Shown here one piece after another: positions 10,167 through 21,719 of a DNA stretch of 64,000 bases (its first letter is position 1; every line of letters starts with the position of its first letter). The stretch comes from Ricinus communis. Taxonomy: Eukaryota; Streptophyta; Magnoliopsida; Malpighiales; Euphorbiaceae. The translations under genes were made by a program, and so were the position numbers. The DNA is taken from contig NC_063258.1 of NCBI RefSeq assembly GCF_019578655.1, positions 21,952,802-22,016,801 of the forward strand, read 5' to 3'. The notes under the pieces are model-generated. The model had not been told where the DNA came from, ran no database searches, and worked only from the letters and a program-made list of their open reading frames with translations.

Positions 10167-12542
10167 CTAATAATCATCTTCATACTGTAGAATCATCTTA
10201 ACCACTTGGCTCATGGAGGGTCTATCGTCTTTGCATTCCTCCACGCACTTCAATGCCACTTCAATGAGTGTCTCGATTTTCTTTTCATCTATGTCCATTC
10301 CCATGATTGCATCAGTTCTCTCTTTAACCCAACATGTGCTTGCAGAAGCTCCATTCCAATTCTTCTCCACCCATTGGGCCAATCTTTTATTCTCCTTTGA
10401 GCCCTTTCCAGTCAGCATTTCCAACACAACCATTCCATAGCTGTAGACATCTACCTTCGAGGTAATGGGCTGATTGAGTATCCACTCAGGAGCCATATAC
10501 CCTCTTGTTCCTCTTACTCTTGAGAAGCTTGAATTGTGAAGTTCGCCTCTGCTTATTAGCCGGGAGAGTCCGAAATCTGAAACTTTTGGCTGGTAATCAC
10601 CATCCAAGAGTATGTTTTCTGGCTTTACATCGCAGTGCAGAACCCACTCTAAGCATTCTTCGTGCAAGTAAGCTAGACCCTTAGCAGTGCCAACTGCAAT
10701 TTTAAACCTCTTATCCCAATCCAGTTCCTTGGAAGAGAGATTTTCAGCTAGTGATCCCTTCTCCATATACTCGTAGACTAAAAGCCTGTGCTTACCTTCT
10801 GCACAGTATCCCAACATCTCTATCAAGTTCATGTGATTAAGCTTCCCAACAGTGCTAACTTCTGCTAGAAATTCAGCTTCTCCTTGGCTAGTAGCATCAT
10901 TTAGTCTTTTGATAGCTGCAAGTCGTTGGTCATCTAGTAAGCCCTTATACACTACTCCAGCTCCTCCTCGTCCGATTTCTTCATTGAAATTTCTTGTTGC
11001 TTTCTTTAGCTCAGTGTAGGTAAATCTTTTAAAATCAGTAGTAGTAAGAAGGTAATCTTGGGCAGCTGCGTCTGTTTTCTGCTGGTTTCTAATCAAGAAA
11101 AGCCACACAAAAACAATGGCAAGAATCTCAGTTGTTCCGACTGCAGTAACAAACCAAAGCAAGAACTTCTGTGACCAGATTCCATGAGATTTATCGTACC
11201 TTCTGTCAATTTGCTTTACAGCTCCAGCAGGACAATCTAGATCGAAGTCTTTAGCTGACAAGTTCTTCGAATGACTGGTTTTTGGTACTTTCAAATACAG
11301 CTCTCCTCGAAAATTTGGAGAACGATAGCCATTTAGCAATTGCGTCTTGGGAAAGCAATAAGGAATATTTTCAGGGTGATTCTGGAAGATGAATTTGTGT
11401 TCAAACCCTTTGCAATCATATCTTTCCAGGCAAACTTTCTTGCACATATCGAGAGTGTAATTGATGTAGAAGCCAAAATCATAGCCATACATTTCAACTT
11501 GAGGGAATCGAAGGAAAGTTGCTTCATTTTCAGCATAAGAACTGTCAACTTCTAGTTTGCAGCCTAAAGACCAATCAGCATGATCTTTCATTTTATATCC
11601 TGGAAGGCAAGAACATTTTCTTCCAAAGCTAGGAACATAATCACAAAGACTATTAGGACCACAAGTTCCATGAATCTTGCATGGTTGAGAAATAACTTGC
11701 CCTGAAATTATCCAAGGCGCTCTCTCATCTTTGCGGCTGTACAATCGCAAATTACCATCAAAATCAAGAGTTAATCTTCGCTGAAGTGGCGGTCCATGAT
11801 CAGCAGAGAAAAGAGTGAAATTATCTGATGAAGTAAAGTTTCCAAATGAATCAAGTACAGCAGTTCTACTGCTATTGTACGAGGTTCTCCCAGCTTCTCG
11901 GCTGAGAAGCCAATGATCTGGCCAGAAGGAACTTGAAACTTTAACACCATCATAAACAAGACGGAGAACATTATCATCATCGAAAGACAACTTATAAAAA
12001 CCAGAAAAAAAGTTTGTCAAGCTTCTTGAAGAAACAAGAAGTGAGTCTCTTGTAAGTGGTTGATGAGGAAGAAGGGTATCTGTAGGTGAATCAAAGCTTT
12101 GCCATAAAATGGTGCCCCCTCTTGTAGTAATCAGACGAAGATTACCACTATCATGAAGCTGCAAAAAAGATGGAGAGAGCGGGAAAGTTTTGGTAGACCA
12201 AATAATATCGGGTTGGCAAGCATCAGTCAGTATAAGATTCCCATTTCTATGCAGAGATAGTTTCGAGCTTCTTCCATTGACAGGTACATCCCGGTTCGCC
12301 ATCCATACTACCGTGCAACTATTAAAACAAGAAGGATCATTGAACCATATAGCAAAGGAAAAAGCATTATCGCCAACTGGGTAAAAGCCAGCAGCAAAAG
12401 TGGCATCAGGGGAAACCAAAACATGGTCTGGGTTCTCTACAGAGATAGAGGAGCCTTCCATTAAAGTACTATGAAATGTTGAAGAAGAAACTGAAGGAGA
12501 TTTAATCAGAGAGAAAATAAGCAACATCAAAACAGTAGCCAT
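10167..12542 (-). CDS. G-type lectin S-receptor-like Ser/Thr protein kinase 1 (ZmPK1-like)
   Basis: Intact intronless gene, 791 aa, for a single-pass plasma-membrane receptor kinase. The start is the first ATG and gives a hydrophobic signal peptide (about 1-20). Order of parts: bulb-type lectin domain about 35-155, S-locus glycoprotein region about 205-315, cysteine-rich stretch 288-328, PAN/apple domain about 337-420 and transmembrane helix about 461-484. The kinase domain, about 520-785, has glycine loop GRGGAGVVYKG (524-534), AIKRL with Lys545, HCDVKPEN (636-643), DFGLSR (656-661) and GTRGYMAPEW (678-687). Cys637 sits before the catalytic Asp638 where RD kinases have Arg, so it is a non-RD kinase, a class often linked to immune receptors. 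Compared with its two paralogues at 25.9 and 32.1 kb it lacks about 15 residues after TGK (711-713). Ligand and partners are unknown. Confidence 0.93.
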   Translation of the reverse strand: MATVLMLLIFSLIKSPSVSSSTFHSTLMEGSSISVENPDHVLVSPDATFAAGFYPVGDNAFSFAIWFNDPSCFNSCTVVWMANRDVPVNGRSSKLSLHRNGNLILTDACQPDIIWSTKTFPLSPSFLQLHDSGNLRLITTRGGTILWQSFDSPTDTLLPHQPLTRDSLLVSSRSLTNFFSGFYKLSFDDDNVLRLVYDGVKVSSSFWPDHWLLSREAGRTSYNSSRTAVLDSFGNFTSSDNFTLFSADHGPPLQRRLTLDFDGNLRLYSRKDERAPWIISGQVISQPCKIHGTCGPNSLCDYVPSFGRKCSCLPGYKMKDHADWSLGCKLEVDSSYAENEATFLRFPQVEMYGYDFGFYINYTLDMCKKVCLERYDCKGFEHKFIFQNHPENIPYCFPKTQLLNGYRSPNFRGELYLKVPKTSHSKNLSAKDFDLDCPAGAVKQIDRRYDKSHGIWSQKFLLWFVTAVGTTEILAIVFVWLFLIRNQQKTDAAAQDYLLTTTDFKRFTYTELKKATRNFNEEIGRGGAGVVYKGLLDDQRLAAIKRLNDATSQGEAEFLAEVSTVGKLNHMNLIEMLGYCAEGKHRLLVYEYMEKGSLAENLSSKELDWDKRFKIAVGTAKGLAYLHEECLEWVLHCDVKPENILLDGDYQPKVSDFGLSRLISRGELHNSSFSRVRGTRGYMAPEWILNQPITSKVDVYSYGMVVLEMLTGKGSKENKRLAQWVEKNWNGASASTCWVKERTDAIMGMDIDEKKIETLIEVALKCVEECKDDRPSMSQVVKMILQYEDDY

Positions 12543-12596
12543 TTGGAAGTGAAAATTTAGAGAAGGAAGACTATGGATGATGAATTGGATTGCTTT

Positions 12597-12604
12597 GAAA
12601 TATA
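12597..12604 (-). promoter_or_regulatory. Possible TATA box of receptor kinase 1
   Basis: The minus strand reads GTGTATATTTC about 57 bases before the ATG. Position and sequence fit a TATA box, but AT-rich DNA gives many chance matches. Confidence 0.25.
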
Positions 12605-14383
12605 CACTATGGTAGAAGGAAATGAAATGAATTGACTAGTGTCCATAAGAAATTAAAAGAGTAGAGAAGAAGGTGATGTGCAGTTATCAAATTGGCAAGC
12701 GATGGAACATTAGATGACCTTTGGCTAATTTCCAAAAATAAAGTAGTTGGAATATCAAATTCTGAAACCCAGAAGGAAAGGGCACCATGCAACTGGTTCA
12801 TTTATATAATTTGTCTTTTGGATACTTTTTTCTTTTATCTTGGTTGCTATCTTGACTGTTTTTAATTTTCTTTATTCATTTTTTTTAGTTTTTTGGATAC
12901 GAAATTGTGATGCTTCACTAAGTTGATTAAATTTTATGATATATTATTTATATTTGATATTTGATAACTTAATAATTTTATTAAATATTAAATTTAAAAA
13001 ATTTAAAAATTTAATATTTATTTTTAAGTTAATTATTTAATTATTTAAAAATATTTTTTATGGTTAATTTTGTAAAATGGCTTTTAAAGATAATTTTATA
13101 TTTTATAAGATATTGTATTTATTTTTTATACGATATTGAATTTTTGTTGTCATATATTTTATATGATAAATTGTAAGTTCATTAAACGTACATTATAAAT
13201 TCATTTGTAGTACGATGTAAATTCATTAAAAATTTACTATTAAATATAGATAGAAACAACAATATTATTAAACATTACTATAACAAATATAAAATATAAA
13301 TTTATAATTTGTGAACTGTAAATTCATCAATAGATTTATATATATATGTATATATATATATATAACTGCAAATTTATTAGTAAATTCATTGTTAAATATA
13401 GGTACAAGCAACAAAATTATTAAGTATTGTTTATAGATTTATCAATTATAACATATAAATTTTCGAAAGTGGTCCATAAAATTATTTCGAAAATTGATTT
13501 TATAACGAAGTAATAATTTTTTTTAAATCGTGATATATTAGAAAAATAGAAACAAATTGAAAATAATTAATTTTAATTTGTCTCCTTAGATGGTATTTTA
13601 ATCTCAATTTCTTTTGGTAGTAGATAAATTTTTAATTTTTTTATTCTTTTCTAAAGTTTCATTTTCTAAGAGTTTTAGAATTGGTGGTATTTCTAGTCTT
13701 GAATGATAACTTTTTTGAAGTCTTTCCACCAAGACTGGTGGGCCTTCCAGTGGTATATAAAAGAAACTTATTAAATATATTTTTTATGAGATTAGGAAGT
13801 TATATCTAAATGAAATTTATAATTAACAAATAGTTAGGAGTATTATAAATATCTAGATACTAATTCATATTTTCTTAGTTATTTTATCTTTTATTAAATA
13901 AATATTAAATTAACATGTAACGCATGTAAAGAAAAAAAAAATAGTATATATGAAAATGCGAAGATAGAGAAAATATGATCATATTCTTAACATATCATTT
14001 AAGACTTGAAAGATCCTGATCATATGGTATCTTAACAAATCAATTTACTTATAGAAAAGGTAATGCTTCATTTGATTTTTCTGTGTTTAGTGTGAATATG
14101 ATTTGATGTCTGTAATGTATAAAAATCTCATGGCTGTCATTTTCTAATGACTTGGGAAAAGCAGAAAACTTGGCAAGTTGTAGTAGTGGCATAACTGTTG
14201 TATATATATAGGGAGCTTCGTAGAAAAAGTAAACTAACAACAATAACATGGGATCCATTTAATTACAAATGGGTGGGGCGGGGAGGTCCTAATTAGCAGT
14301 TCAAAATAGAGTTTCCAATATTATCACAGGGGCTAATATAGGAGCACTGTTTGGTACTGTGAGTGATGATGGTGTTATTCATG
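12605..14383. other. AT-rich intergenic upstream of receptor kinase 1
   Basis: Contains the presumed promoter of the kinase gene on the minus strand and then AT-rich DNA with a short interrupted (AT)n run near 13,338-13,363. No further gene recognised. Confidence 0.4.
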
Positions 14384-14537
14384 TGAAGGAATGAAGTAAA
14401 ACCCAGTTGTATTATGTTATAAAGAGAGCATATTTTTATACATAATGCATGATAAGGAGATAAGTGTAGATGCAATTACTGAGAAGTATTTATAACAGAA
14501 TAAATAATATAGGAGAGCTGTTGTGTCTATCTTATCA
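14384..14537 (-). repeat. 3' LTR of short-LTR element
   Basis: A 154-bp copy bounded by TG...CA. It is similar over its whole length to 18933-19082, with small differences that include an extra AGAGCA-like stretch. Confidence 0.75.
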
Positions 14538-16859
14538 TCCTCCTGCAAATTGAGCAGAAGTAGACACGATTGTTGATCGCTAAAATCTTCATCTGTAAGT
14601 GTACGAGGTAATGACAGTATAAGATAGTAAATTAAAGTCGATCCCATATAAATAACTGAATTGATATTTACTAAAAAGTTATGTAAACTAAAAGAATTAA
14701 ATTGTAAATTTTAGATATTAAAATAATAAAAATTTTAATAAAATAGATGAAATTTTAATAGTTAAAAATAGTAGAGATTATATTTCATTTAATGACAATC
14801 ATCGCGGAAGTCAAATCAAATTTTCAGTTCTTAAATGCAATTGTTTCTAAGATATTCTAATATTCTCCCAAGCTATTAGGATCTTAGATCACCTTAATTG
14901 AACCTCTGTAGCTTTGGATAAAGCCCAAACACTGAGACTAACTCAAACAGAAACAGACTGCACAACATCTGACTTCGATCCAAGTATTTTCATCCTTAGT
15001 AATCTGATATGAAGTCAAACCCTTCGTGAGGATTATAGCTTAGGTAGTTCTCTACAAAGTTGATGAAGACCAATTTTCGATTTTAAACCTTTACTATCAC
15101 GAAAAATTCACCAAAGCTACTGCAACCAATGTTGAAATTTGTCATTTTCTTTACAAACTCCTTATCTCGATATGAACCGGTTCTCCAACTAGTCCTGACC
15201 CTTTTTAAACATCTAAAATGGTGGTGGAGCTGGTTCACAATATCAGGTCAAGTCTTCTTTGTTCTTCATTCGGTTCTACGACTAGTCCTTGCTCCTTTCA
15301 ATTTAAAACTCCACTTTTTATGACTCAAGTCACTCTTCTAACATCTGATGCTCATCCAAATCAATCCAAGAGTCAATTTGTACTTCGAAAAGCTCTATAT
15401 TTATTTAGAATTGCCAATATACCTTGAGAACACACAATAAATAACCCAGTAACTAAATCAAGCAAAAACTCTATAAAATTAGAAAGACATTAACTATAAC
15501 TGCAAAACAAAACCATAAAAATATACTCATAATTTAGAGTTATCAAATTTTTCCATACTTGAATTATTATTTGTCCTTAAGTAAAGCAAACCCATGACTC
15601 TTAAAACAATAATCTACTTAGATAATTAAGATAACTGAGAATCTTAGAAATGACCTCATACTTGTCAACCAAGAGAAATAAATATAATTAACTCACTTGT
15701 TGTAAACCCAAATGTGTGTGTGCATGTGACCTTGACGCAAGACAAACATAAATAATCAATTGAATTACTAATGGAATTATTCCATCATACTACAATAGTC
15801 TTTAAAGCACTAATCTCAATCTCAATCTTTTCATTTGATCTTTCTCCATTGCAGATTACTTTCTCTTTCTTTTCTATCATCTAAAGGATATTTTCTTATT
15901 GAGTACTTGGATGATAACTATCTATTTTTCCTTGAGATATATATAGCTTTTTTACGCGAATACTAACACTTGTGGTGAAAGCACCTGATTATTCAATATA
16001 TAAGAACCTTAGGAAGCTTTACTTACTCATATTGATCAATTATCTTTTGACGCGAAGATCAATATTTGTGATGAAGACCCTCAGTTTCTCAATAGCTAAA
16101 CAACAACGGAGCATAATTTTCCAACATAATCAACTTTTTTATTTTATTTTACAACATAAAGAAAGAAAAAGCCCAAAAATTTCTAAATGGCATAAAAGAA
16201 TAATAACTTGTAATATCATCAATTATCTATGTTAACAATGCTAAGATATCATGAATTAAATTAAAAATCCAAATTACATGCTACACAATCATGGATTAAT
16301 CATACTAATAGATCTTAATTTTTAATTGATGACAACAATATAATCATGGATCAACCAAGAAATTAAGTTATCTGAGTAATTGACACCTAAAAATAAAATA
16401 AAAGAAATTAAGAAAATAATAAATAAAAGCTTTAAAATCCTTCTTCCCCGTATTTAATTGAAACATTATCCTCAATGTGAAAAATAAAAGAAGAAAGAAA
16501 AGAAAAATAAAAGTAAATATGAGGTAGTACTCCTTATGTAATTTCCATTCCTCAATTGCTTGTTTTCATCATATTTGGATCGCACGTTCCACTCAAATGG
16601 TGATAGGAGAATAGTAGATATAACTGCTAATAATCAACACTTAACAAAAAGATTAAATAGCAAAACATATTTAAAATACATGAACTTAAATAACCAATCT
16701 AAGTAAAGAGTTCTAAAATAACTATAACAAAAAATTAGATTGCTTTCCGAAAAGCGCTTGTTTATAGTCCATAGCTTAACTTTTGACCTAGCTTTTCCTT
16801 TATTCAAGATGACTCCTTTAACTTCTTCCTCCACACATTGCTAACAAGTTTTTGAAAGT
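14538..16859. other. Non-coding interior of the nested element
   Basis: No coding match found. The TGTAAGTGTACGAGGTAATG text at about 14595 resembles the edge-proximal sequence of long plant gypsy LTRs, so much of this stretch may be an old gypsy LTR. Its limits could not be fixed. Confidence 0.35.
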
Positions 16860-18290
16860 CCTAAGAACTAGCTTTCATTTTCTATCTCTTTTTCTTTTTC
16901 TTCCTCTAAGATGAGATCAGAGTTGTTAAATTCAAGTTTAGGTGTTGTTTTGATTGAGTGATCCAGTTTAGGTTTTCCTTGACCATGATTCTCTAATTTC
17001 AAATTATGCTTCTTAGTTCTAACACCCTCCTCATTTAACCTTAAAGCATACCCAACAATTTTCTTATTATCATCTCTCTCATTCAAGTGCAATGCTAGAC
17101 ATGCCTCAAATGGTTTTTCATGTGATTTATTTACAAAAATTGTTTCAACTAAAGAATTAATCACATCAATTGCAAAACAAGTATCATTTATGTAGGGTTT
17201 CTTTAACGCTTTTTTCTTTTTCAATCTCTATCCTAGATATCAACTTGTCCATTGCATATTACTCCTCTTGTGGCAAAAAATAGTTTATTCAATATGATAG
17301 ACACGTCTACATCTTCCATATTTAGAATAAGAAAATTAGTAGGTAAATAAAACTTTTCCACTTTCACTAACAAATCTTCAACTATCCCTATAGGATATTT
17401 AACAAATCTATTAACAAGCTGTAATGAAATAATGATTGGTTTCATTTCAGTTATACCAAGTTCATTTTCAAGTGGTAAAGAAATCAAATTAATACTAGCA
17501 CCTAAATTGCATAAGCAATTTTTAATACTAATATCACCAATAGAACAAGAAATAGAAAAACTCCATAGATCTTTCAACTTATGAGGCATCTTCTTTTGTA
17601 GGATTGCACTGCATTCTTCAGTCAATGAAACTGTAATGTATTCATTTAACTTGTTCTTCTTGGAACAATTTCCTTAAAGAACTTGGCATAATATGGCATT
17701 TGAGCAAGAGCTTCAATAAAAAAATATTAATCTAAATTTTCTTAAAGATGTCAATAAACTTTTAAAAGTTATTCTCATTATTCTTCTTTTAAGTATTTGC
17801 GGTATGAATTGGTGGAATATAAGATTTTATCAAAAAGAAGCATATTCCTTCTTTTTCTTTTCTTTACTTATTTTTTCTTACTCTTTTTCTTCACTTGAAA
17901 TGATCAGCTTTCCTTACAACTACTGCTTTCTCCTCTACAACATTAAGTTTACGTAATTTCCTTCCATTTCTCAAAGTAATGGTCATGACTCTCTCTTCGG
18001 ATTCACCTCAATATTACTAGGTAGTTTTTCTTGCTCCCTTTCAATAATCTTTTTAGTTAATTGCCTCACTTGCAACTAATTGCCCCACTTGGAACTCTAG
18101 ATTGTGGATTTCTACTTGATTGGTTTATACAACTTGATCAATCTTTGCATCAAGTTTCTTCAATATAATATCTTAAGAAAACATATATTGCATCATCATG
18201 TATTCTAATATTGTTGGTGGAATAATATTTTTGGTTTCATTAGCCAAGTTAATTTCCTCATTGAGCAATAACCCATAGAGATCATCAAAA
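16860..18290 (-). pseudogene. Ty3/gypsy gag-protease remnant (Athila-like)
   Basis: On the minus strand a gag tail comes first, with text like SHDHYFEKWKE corresponding to the usual ITLRSGKE stretch. It is followed by a retropepsin-like domain in the open frame 17625-17233: LCNLGASINLISLPLENELG, YPIGIVEDLLVKV and LNMEDVDVSIIL. The usual catalytic DLGASIN is here NLGASIN, so the active-site Asp is lost. The next open frame (17224-16868) has DTCFAIDVINSLVE, which in Athila-type elements follows the protease. Stops interrupt the rest. No reverse transcriptase is seen next to it. Confidence 0.7.
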
Positions 18291-18309
18291 GGAAAGCTCG
18301 ATTGATTTA

Positions 18310-18891
18310 TTTTCAAGAAATCGAATAAATGGATGATAAGTTGTCCCTAACTCTTTGGTGACAACATGAATCGGGTCTTCTCGGAGATGGGGCTACTAAG
18401 GGCCTGAACTTGATCCGACATGCTTTTAGCTCATTAGATATATTGTGAAATTGATCGCTTGTGTCTTTTTTTAGGTGGTAGAGACTCGTTTTAATGCTAT
18501 GAATCTGTTGTTTTGATCCAAATGCATATGTTGATTCAAAACGAGTCCAAACTGCTCGAGCTTTAGCAGCACCTACAATTTGCAAGATGAAGCTCTCGGA
18601 CATTGATCCAATTATCCAACTAAGAATAAGCTGGTCTCATTGAAACCACAGTTTGTATGTCGGGTTTGGTTGATTATCTTAAAGAGTTTGAGGAGGAGGT
18701 TGGCTGATGCCATCTATATCTATCGCTAAGTAATAACTATATAGAACGGGCATCAGTTGCTCACGCTAGAGAAGGTAGTTGGTGGTGTTCAGGCGGGTGG
18801 GTTATTGATGCACAACATTAGGAAGAGATTGTAGAGTTGATTGGGAATTGTCTACTGGTGTTATAACTATTTTGGTGTTAGAGGTGGACAT
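18310..18891 (-). pseudogene. Ty1/copia gag remnant
   Basis: Starts at an ATG 41 bases inside the primer-binding site. It shows LNTTNYLL*REQLMPVL with a stop in place of the usual Trp, then SESFILQIVGAAKARAVWTR and HSIKTSLYHLKKDTSDQFHN, which fit the UBN2-type gag of copia elements. Several stops and a frameshift break it. It ends abruptly near 18310, where the gypsy segment begins. Confidence 0.7.
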
Positions 18892-18932
18892 GGTGAAGCT
18901 GGATTGTGAAACCACTCAAGGCTCTAATACCA

Positions 18933-19082
18933 TGAAGGAATAAAGTAAAACTCAGTTGTATTATGTTATGAAGTACACTTTTATATAGAATACATGATAA
19001 GGAGATAAGTATAGATAAAACTAATGAGAAGTGTTTATAACAGAATAAACAACATAAGGAAGTTGTTCTGTTTATCTTATCA
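18933..19082 (-). repeat. 5' LTR of short-LTR element
   Basis: A 150-bp copy bounded by TG...CA on the minus strand, followed without gap by the TGGTATTAGAGCC primer site. Confidence 0.75.
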
Positions 19083-19249
19083 GTGTGATGGTTGTTTGGA
19101 GCATGAGAGAATTGCTCTCTTGCAACTCAAAATTATTTCATTTTTTTATGTAAAAAAATTAAAATTATACTATTATTCATATTATATACTAACGTTACTC
19201 AAGGGTCCAACATTGAATAACCTAACAAGAATTCAAAAGTTACAAAAAA

Positions 19250-19766
19250 TGGGTAAATTGCCCAGCTGGTACTAATGACTGGGGATAATTGAATATCCTA
19301 ACAAGACTTCAGAAGTTTCAGAAATTGCAAAAGTTGCAGAAAGGGGTAAATTATCCATTGCTTACAGAGGGATAATAGGAGTCTTCTTCGAGTTGTTTGG
19401 GTATTTTACTAGATGAGTAAGACAAAGAGAGGCGATACAAGGGTCAATTGGGGTTAGAGTTTTTTATAGTGTCAAATTTAGGATTCAAATTGGGGAAATT
19501 TGGTTTTAATTTATGGAAAGTTAAAAAGTAGGACTCGCTGACTGATTGGATTGACTTTTATGAGATGACACATGCTGAGGTGGAGAATCAAACAGAATAT
19601 ACCTCATCAGATTGCTAAATCAGCATCAGTTAGCCGGAAATTGAAGAGCTATCATAAATTGATATACTTTTATATAATTTGAGTACTAATTATATTCAAA
19701 TTAAAATGCTGGTATCAATTTAAAATATGGTCTAAATGATTGGTACTAGCTGGGCAATTTACCCCG
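19250..19766. mobile_element. Small TIR element (MITE-like, about 520 bp)
   Basis: The left end GGGTAAATTGCCCAGCT (19251-19267), followed by GGTACTAAT, is repeated in reverse complement at 19737-19766 with only a few mismatches over about 28 bases. No transposase is inside. It lies between blocks 1 and 2 of the RLP pseudogene. A target duplication was not identified. Confidence 0.6.
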
Positions 19767-19846
19767 CAAATAAGTGATAGTAAGATCAAAGGGTTTATGG
19801 TATGAATTGATAAATTAATCTACTTACCACTTTATTTTGCAATAAG

Positions 19847-19848
<2 letters not shown>

Positions 19849-19878
<30 letters not shown>
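19849..19878. repeat. (AT)n microsatellite
   Basis: About 30 bases of uninterrupted AT dinucleotides just before RLP block 2. Confidence 0.9.
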
Positions 19879-19881
<3 letters not shown>

Positions 19882-20131
19882 TTTTACATAAGCGGTGAAG
19901 AAGTTTTGAAGCTACGCAACTTGAAGATCCTCGGCCTGCCTGGCAACCGCTTGAAAAACAATATTCTATCATCACTTAGTGGACTTGCATCTCTCCGAAA
20001 TCTAGATATAAGCTACAACCAACTAACTGGAGCATTAAGCTTGAAAGGTTAGATGTGGCTTCTCGCTGTTTTTTCATTTTATGAAGTCAGTAATGAAGTG
20101 TTCTATCTGACATTATTTTATTTAAATAGAT

Positions 20132-20393
20132 TGTTGAAGAAAACAGAAAGTAGCTGCACCTTTCTGGTCTCAGAGGTTGCACAAGCTAGGTTGCTTGTGC
20201 AGACCTTTCATCACTGACCAAGGGAAAAAGGGAGTTTGCAGGAAAGGTCACTTCTACCTCTTCCCCAAAAATTCAGAAGTGTCCGTTAGAAAGAAACTCA
20301 GAATCTCAGCATGTATATAATTCCATCTTAAGTTGCAATGAACTCAGAATTCTTGTAACATTAAAATTCATCACTGTTCTATAAAATTTTACA
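20132..20393 (+). repeat. 5' LTR of copia element
   Basis: Begins TGTTGAAGAAAACAG and ends TTTTACA. It matches the 3' LTR throughout apart from small indels and scattered substitutions. An initiator-type sequence ATGTATATAAT lies near 20312 and may be the element TATA box. Confidence 0.9.
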
Positions 20394-20405
20394 TGGTATC
20401 AAAAC
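20394..20405 (+). other. Primer-binding site (initiator-Met tRNA type)
   Basis: TGGTATCAAAAC directly follows the 5' LTR; the first eight bases match the usual plant copia primer site. Confidence 0.85.
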
Positions 20406-20460
20406 TAGTTTAAAACCAGTCATCATCTACCCCATCAACACAAAAAATCAAGCCTAAAAA

Positions 20461-21581
20461 ATGGCTCACTTAGAAACCACAAAAATCACAAACATTGTCC
20501 TACGAGGCAGTCAAAATTATTTTTAGTGGTCAAAATCTATTTCCATTGCCCTCAGCGGTAGAAAAAAATTAGGTTTCATTACTGGAAATAAACAAAAACC
20601 CAAACCTGTAAATCCAGAGGCTCCGGAATGGAAGAGTGGCAGACAGCTGACCATCTGGTCATGTCTATGATCACTAATACCATGGAAAGCCAGATTTCCC
20701 GACTGTGTATTCTTATGGAGTCATCAAAGGCAATCTGGGAAAAACTAAAAGGCCTCTACGGGCATCAAAATAATTTTGCACACATTTTCAGATTGAAGCA
20801 GGAATTTTCTCAAATCACTCAGGGAACTAAGAATCCCTCAGAATATGCAATAGAGATATTAACTAGATGAGAAGAGTTACAAAATTACCTTCCTTCGTCT
20901 AATGATCTAGAAGAACTCCAAAGAAGAGCAGAACAAGACTTGATTTATACCTACCTCGGAGGCTTGGATTCAAGCTACGAAGGCTTGCGTTCTCAGATCC
21001 TTCTTGCCTCTCGGCTGCCTTCAATAGACGCTGTGATAGCGACTATTCAACATGAAGAAACCAGAAGGAACATTATGAATGGGTCATCAGAAAGCACAAA
21101 CAACCATTCCTACCTTACCCATCGAGACCAAGCCCGACAGAGAGGAGGGCCGAGCGCCATCGTGCGATGTGACCACTGCAAAAAGCAGGGCCATCACCAT
21201 GATGGCTGCTGGCACCTTCATCCGCAGCTTAGGCCATCGAGAAGGTGGGAGGGGGCTGGAAGCTCGAAGGGAGGCGAGAGGAGAAGCAGGGGGAGCAGGA
21301 TGAGAAGGGAGGAAAACTCTAGAAAGGGTGTGCATTTGGGAATGGGGGCGTCATATGCCGAAAAATATATGACGCCCCAACCCGAAATGCATCCCGAGTT
21401 TCTAGGGTTTTACCAATCTGACCCGACTCGTTCCGCCCCAACCCGGACTGAATCCGACTGCAACCTAGCGACCCGACCTAATCTAGCAACCCGACCCGAC
21501 CTCTTGACCCACAGTCTTCATGGTCGGACCTCTCATTGGGCCAGCCAGCCCATCTGCCCAGCGGACTTTGGCACCAAATAG
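20461..21581 (+). pseudogene. Copia gag, disrupted
   Basis: Begins MAHLETTKITNIVLRGSQNYF, a typical copia gag start. A TAG at 20524-20526, a frameshift near 20628 and a TGA at 20868-20870 (in a TRWEEL context, so Trp to stop) break it. The remaining parts keep the gag core (AIWEKLKGLYGHQNNFAHIF) and LGGLDSSYEGLRSQIL. The zinc knuckle CDHCKKQGHHHDGC (CX2CX4HX4C) lies near 21168-21210. After the knuckle comes an unusually GC-rich Gly/Arg then Pro/Thr-rich stretch to 21581. Confidence 0.85.
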
Positions 21582-21719
21582 CCTCCCAGCCCGCCCGGTC
21601 GAGGCCCAAACGACCGAGATTTTGGCTCAACTCCAAGTTTTGATTCGGCAACCCCATGGATTCGGATCGGTTCAACCCGACGGGTCAGGTTCGGTTTAAA
21701 ATAATTCGTTTAATAATGC

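Larger units (their letters stand above)
14384..19082 (-). mobile_element. Short-LTR copia-type element containing gypsy sequence
   Basis: Two direct repeats of about 150 bp bound this unit: 14384-14537 and 18933-19082. Read on the minus strand each begins TGATAAGATA and ends ATTCCTTCA. The minus-strand 5' LTR is followed directly by TGGTATTAGAGCC, a primer-binding site of the initiator-Met tRNA type. The 3' LTR is preceded by the purine tract GCAGGAGGA. A copia-type gag remnant lies next to the primer site, yet the middle carries a gypsy-type gag-protease segment, so two elements are nested or recombined. The bases outside the ends (TCATG and GTGTG) do not match, so no target duplication is seen. 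Confidence 0.75.
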
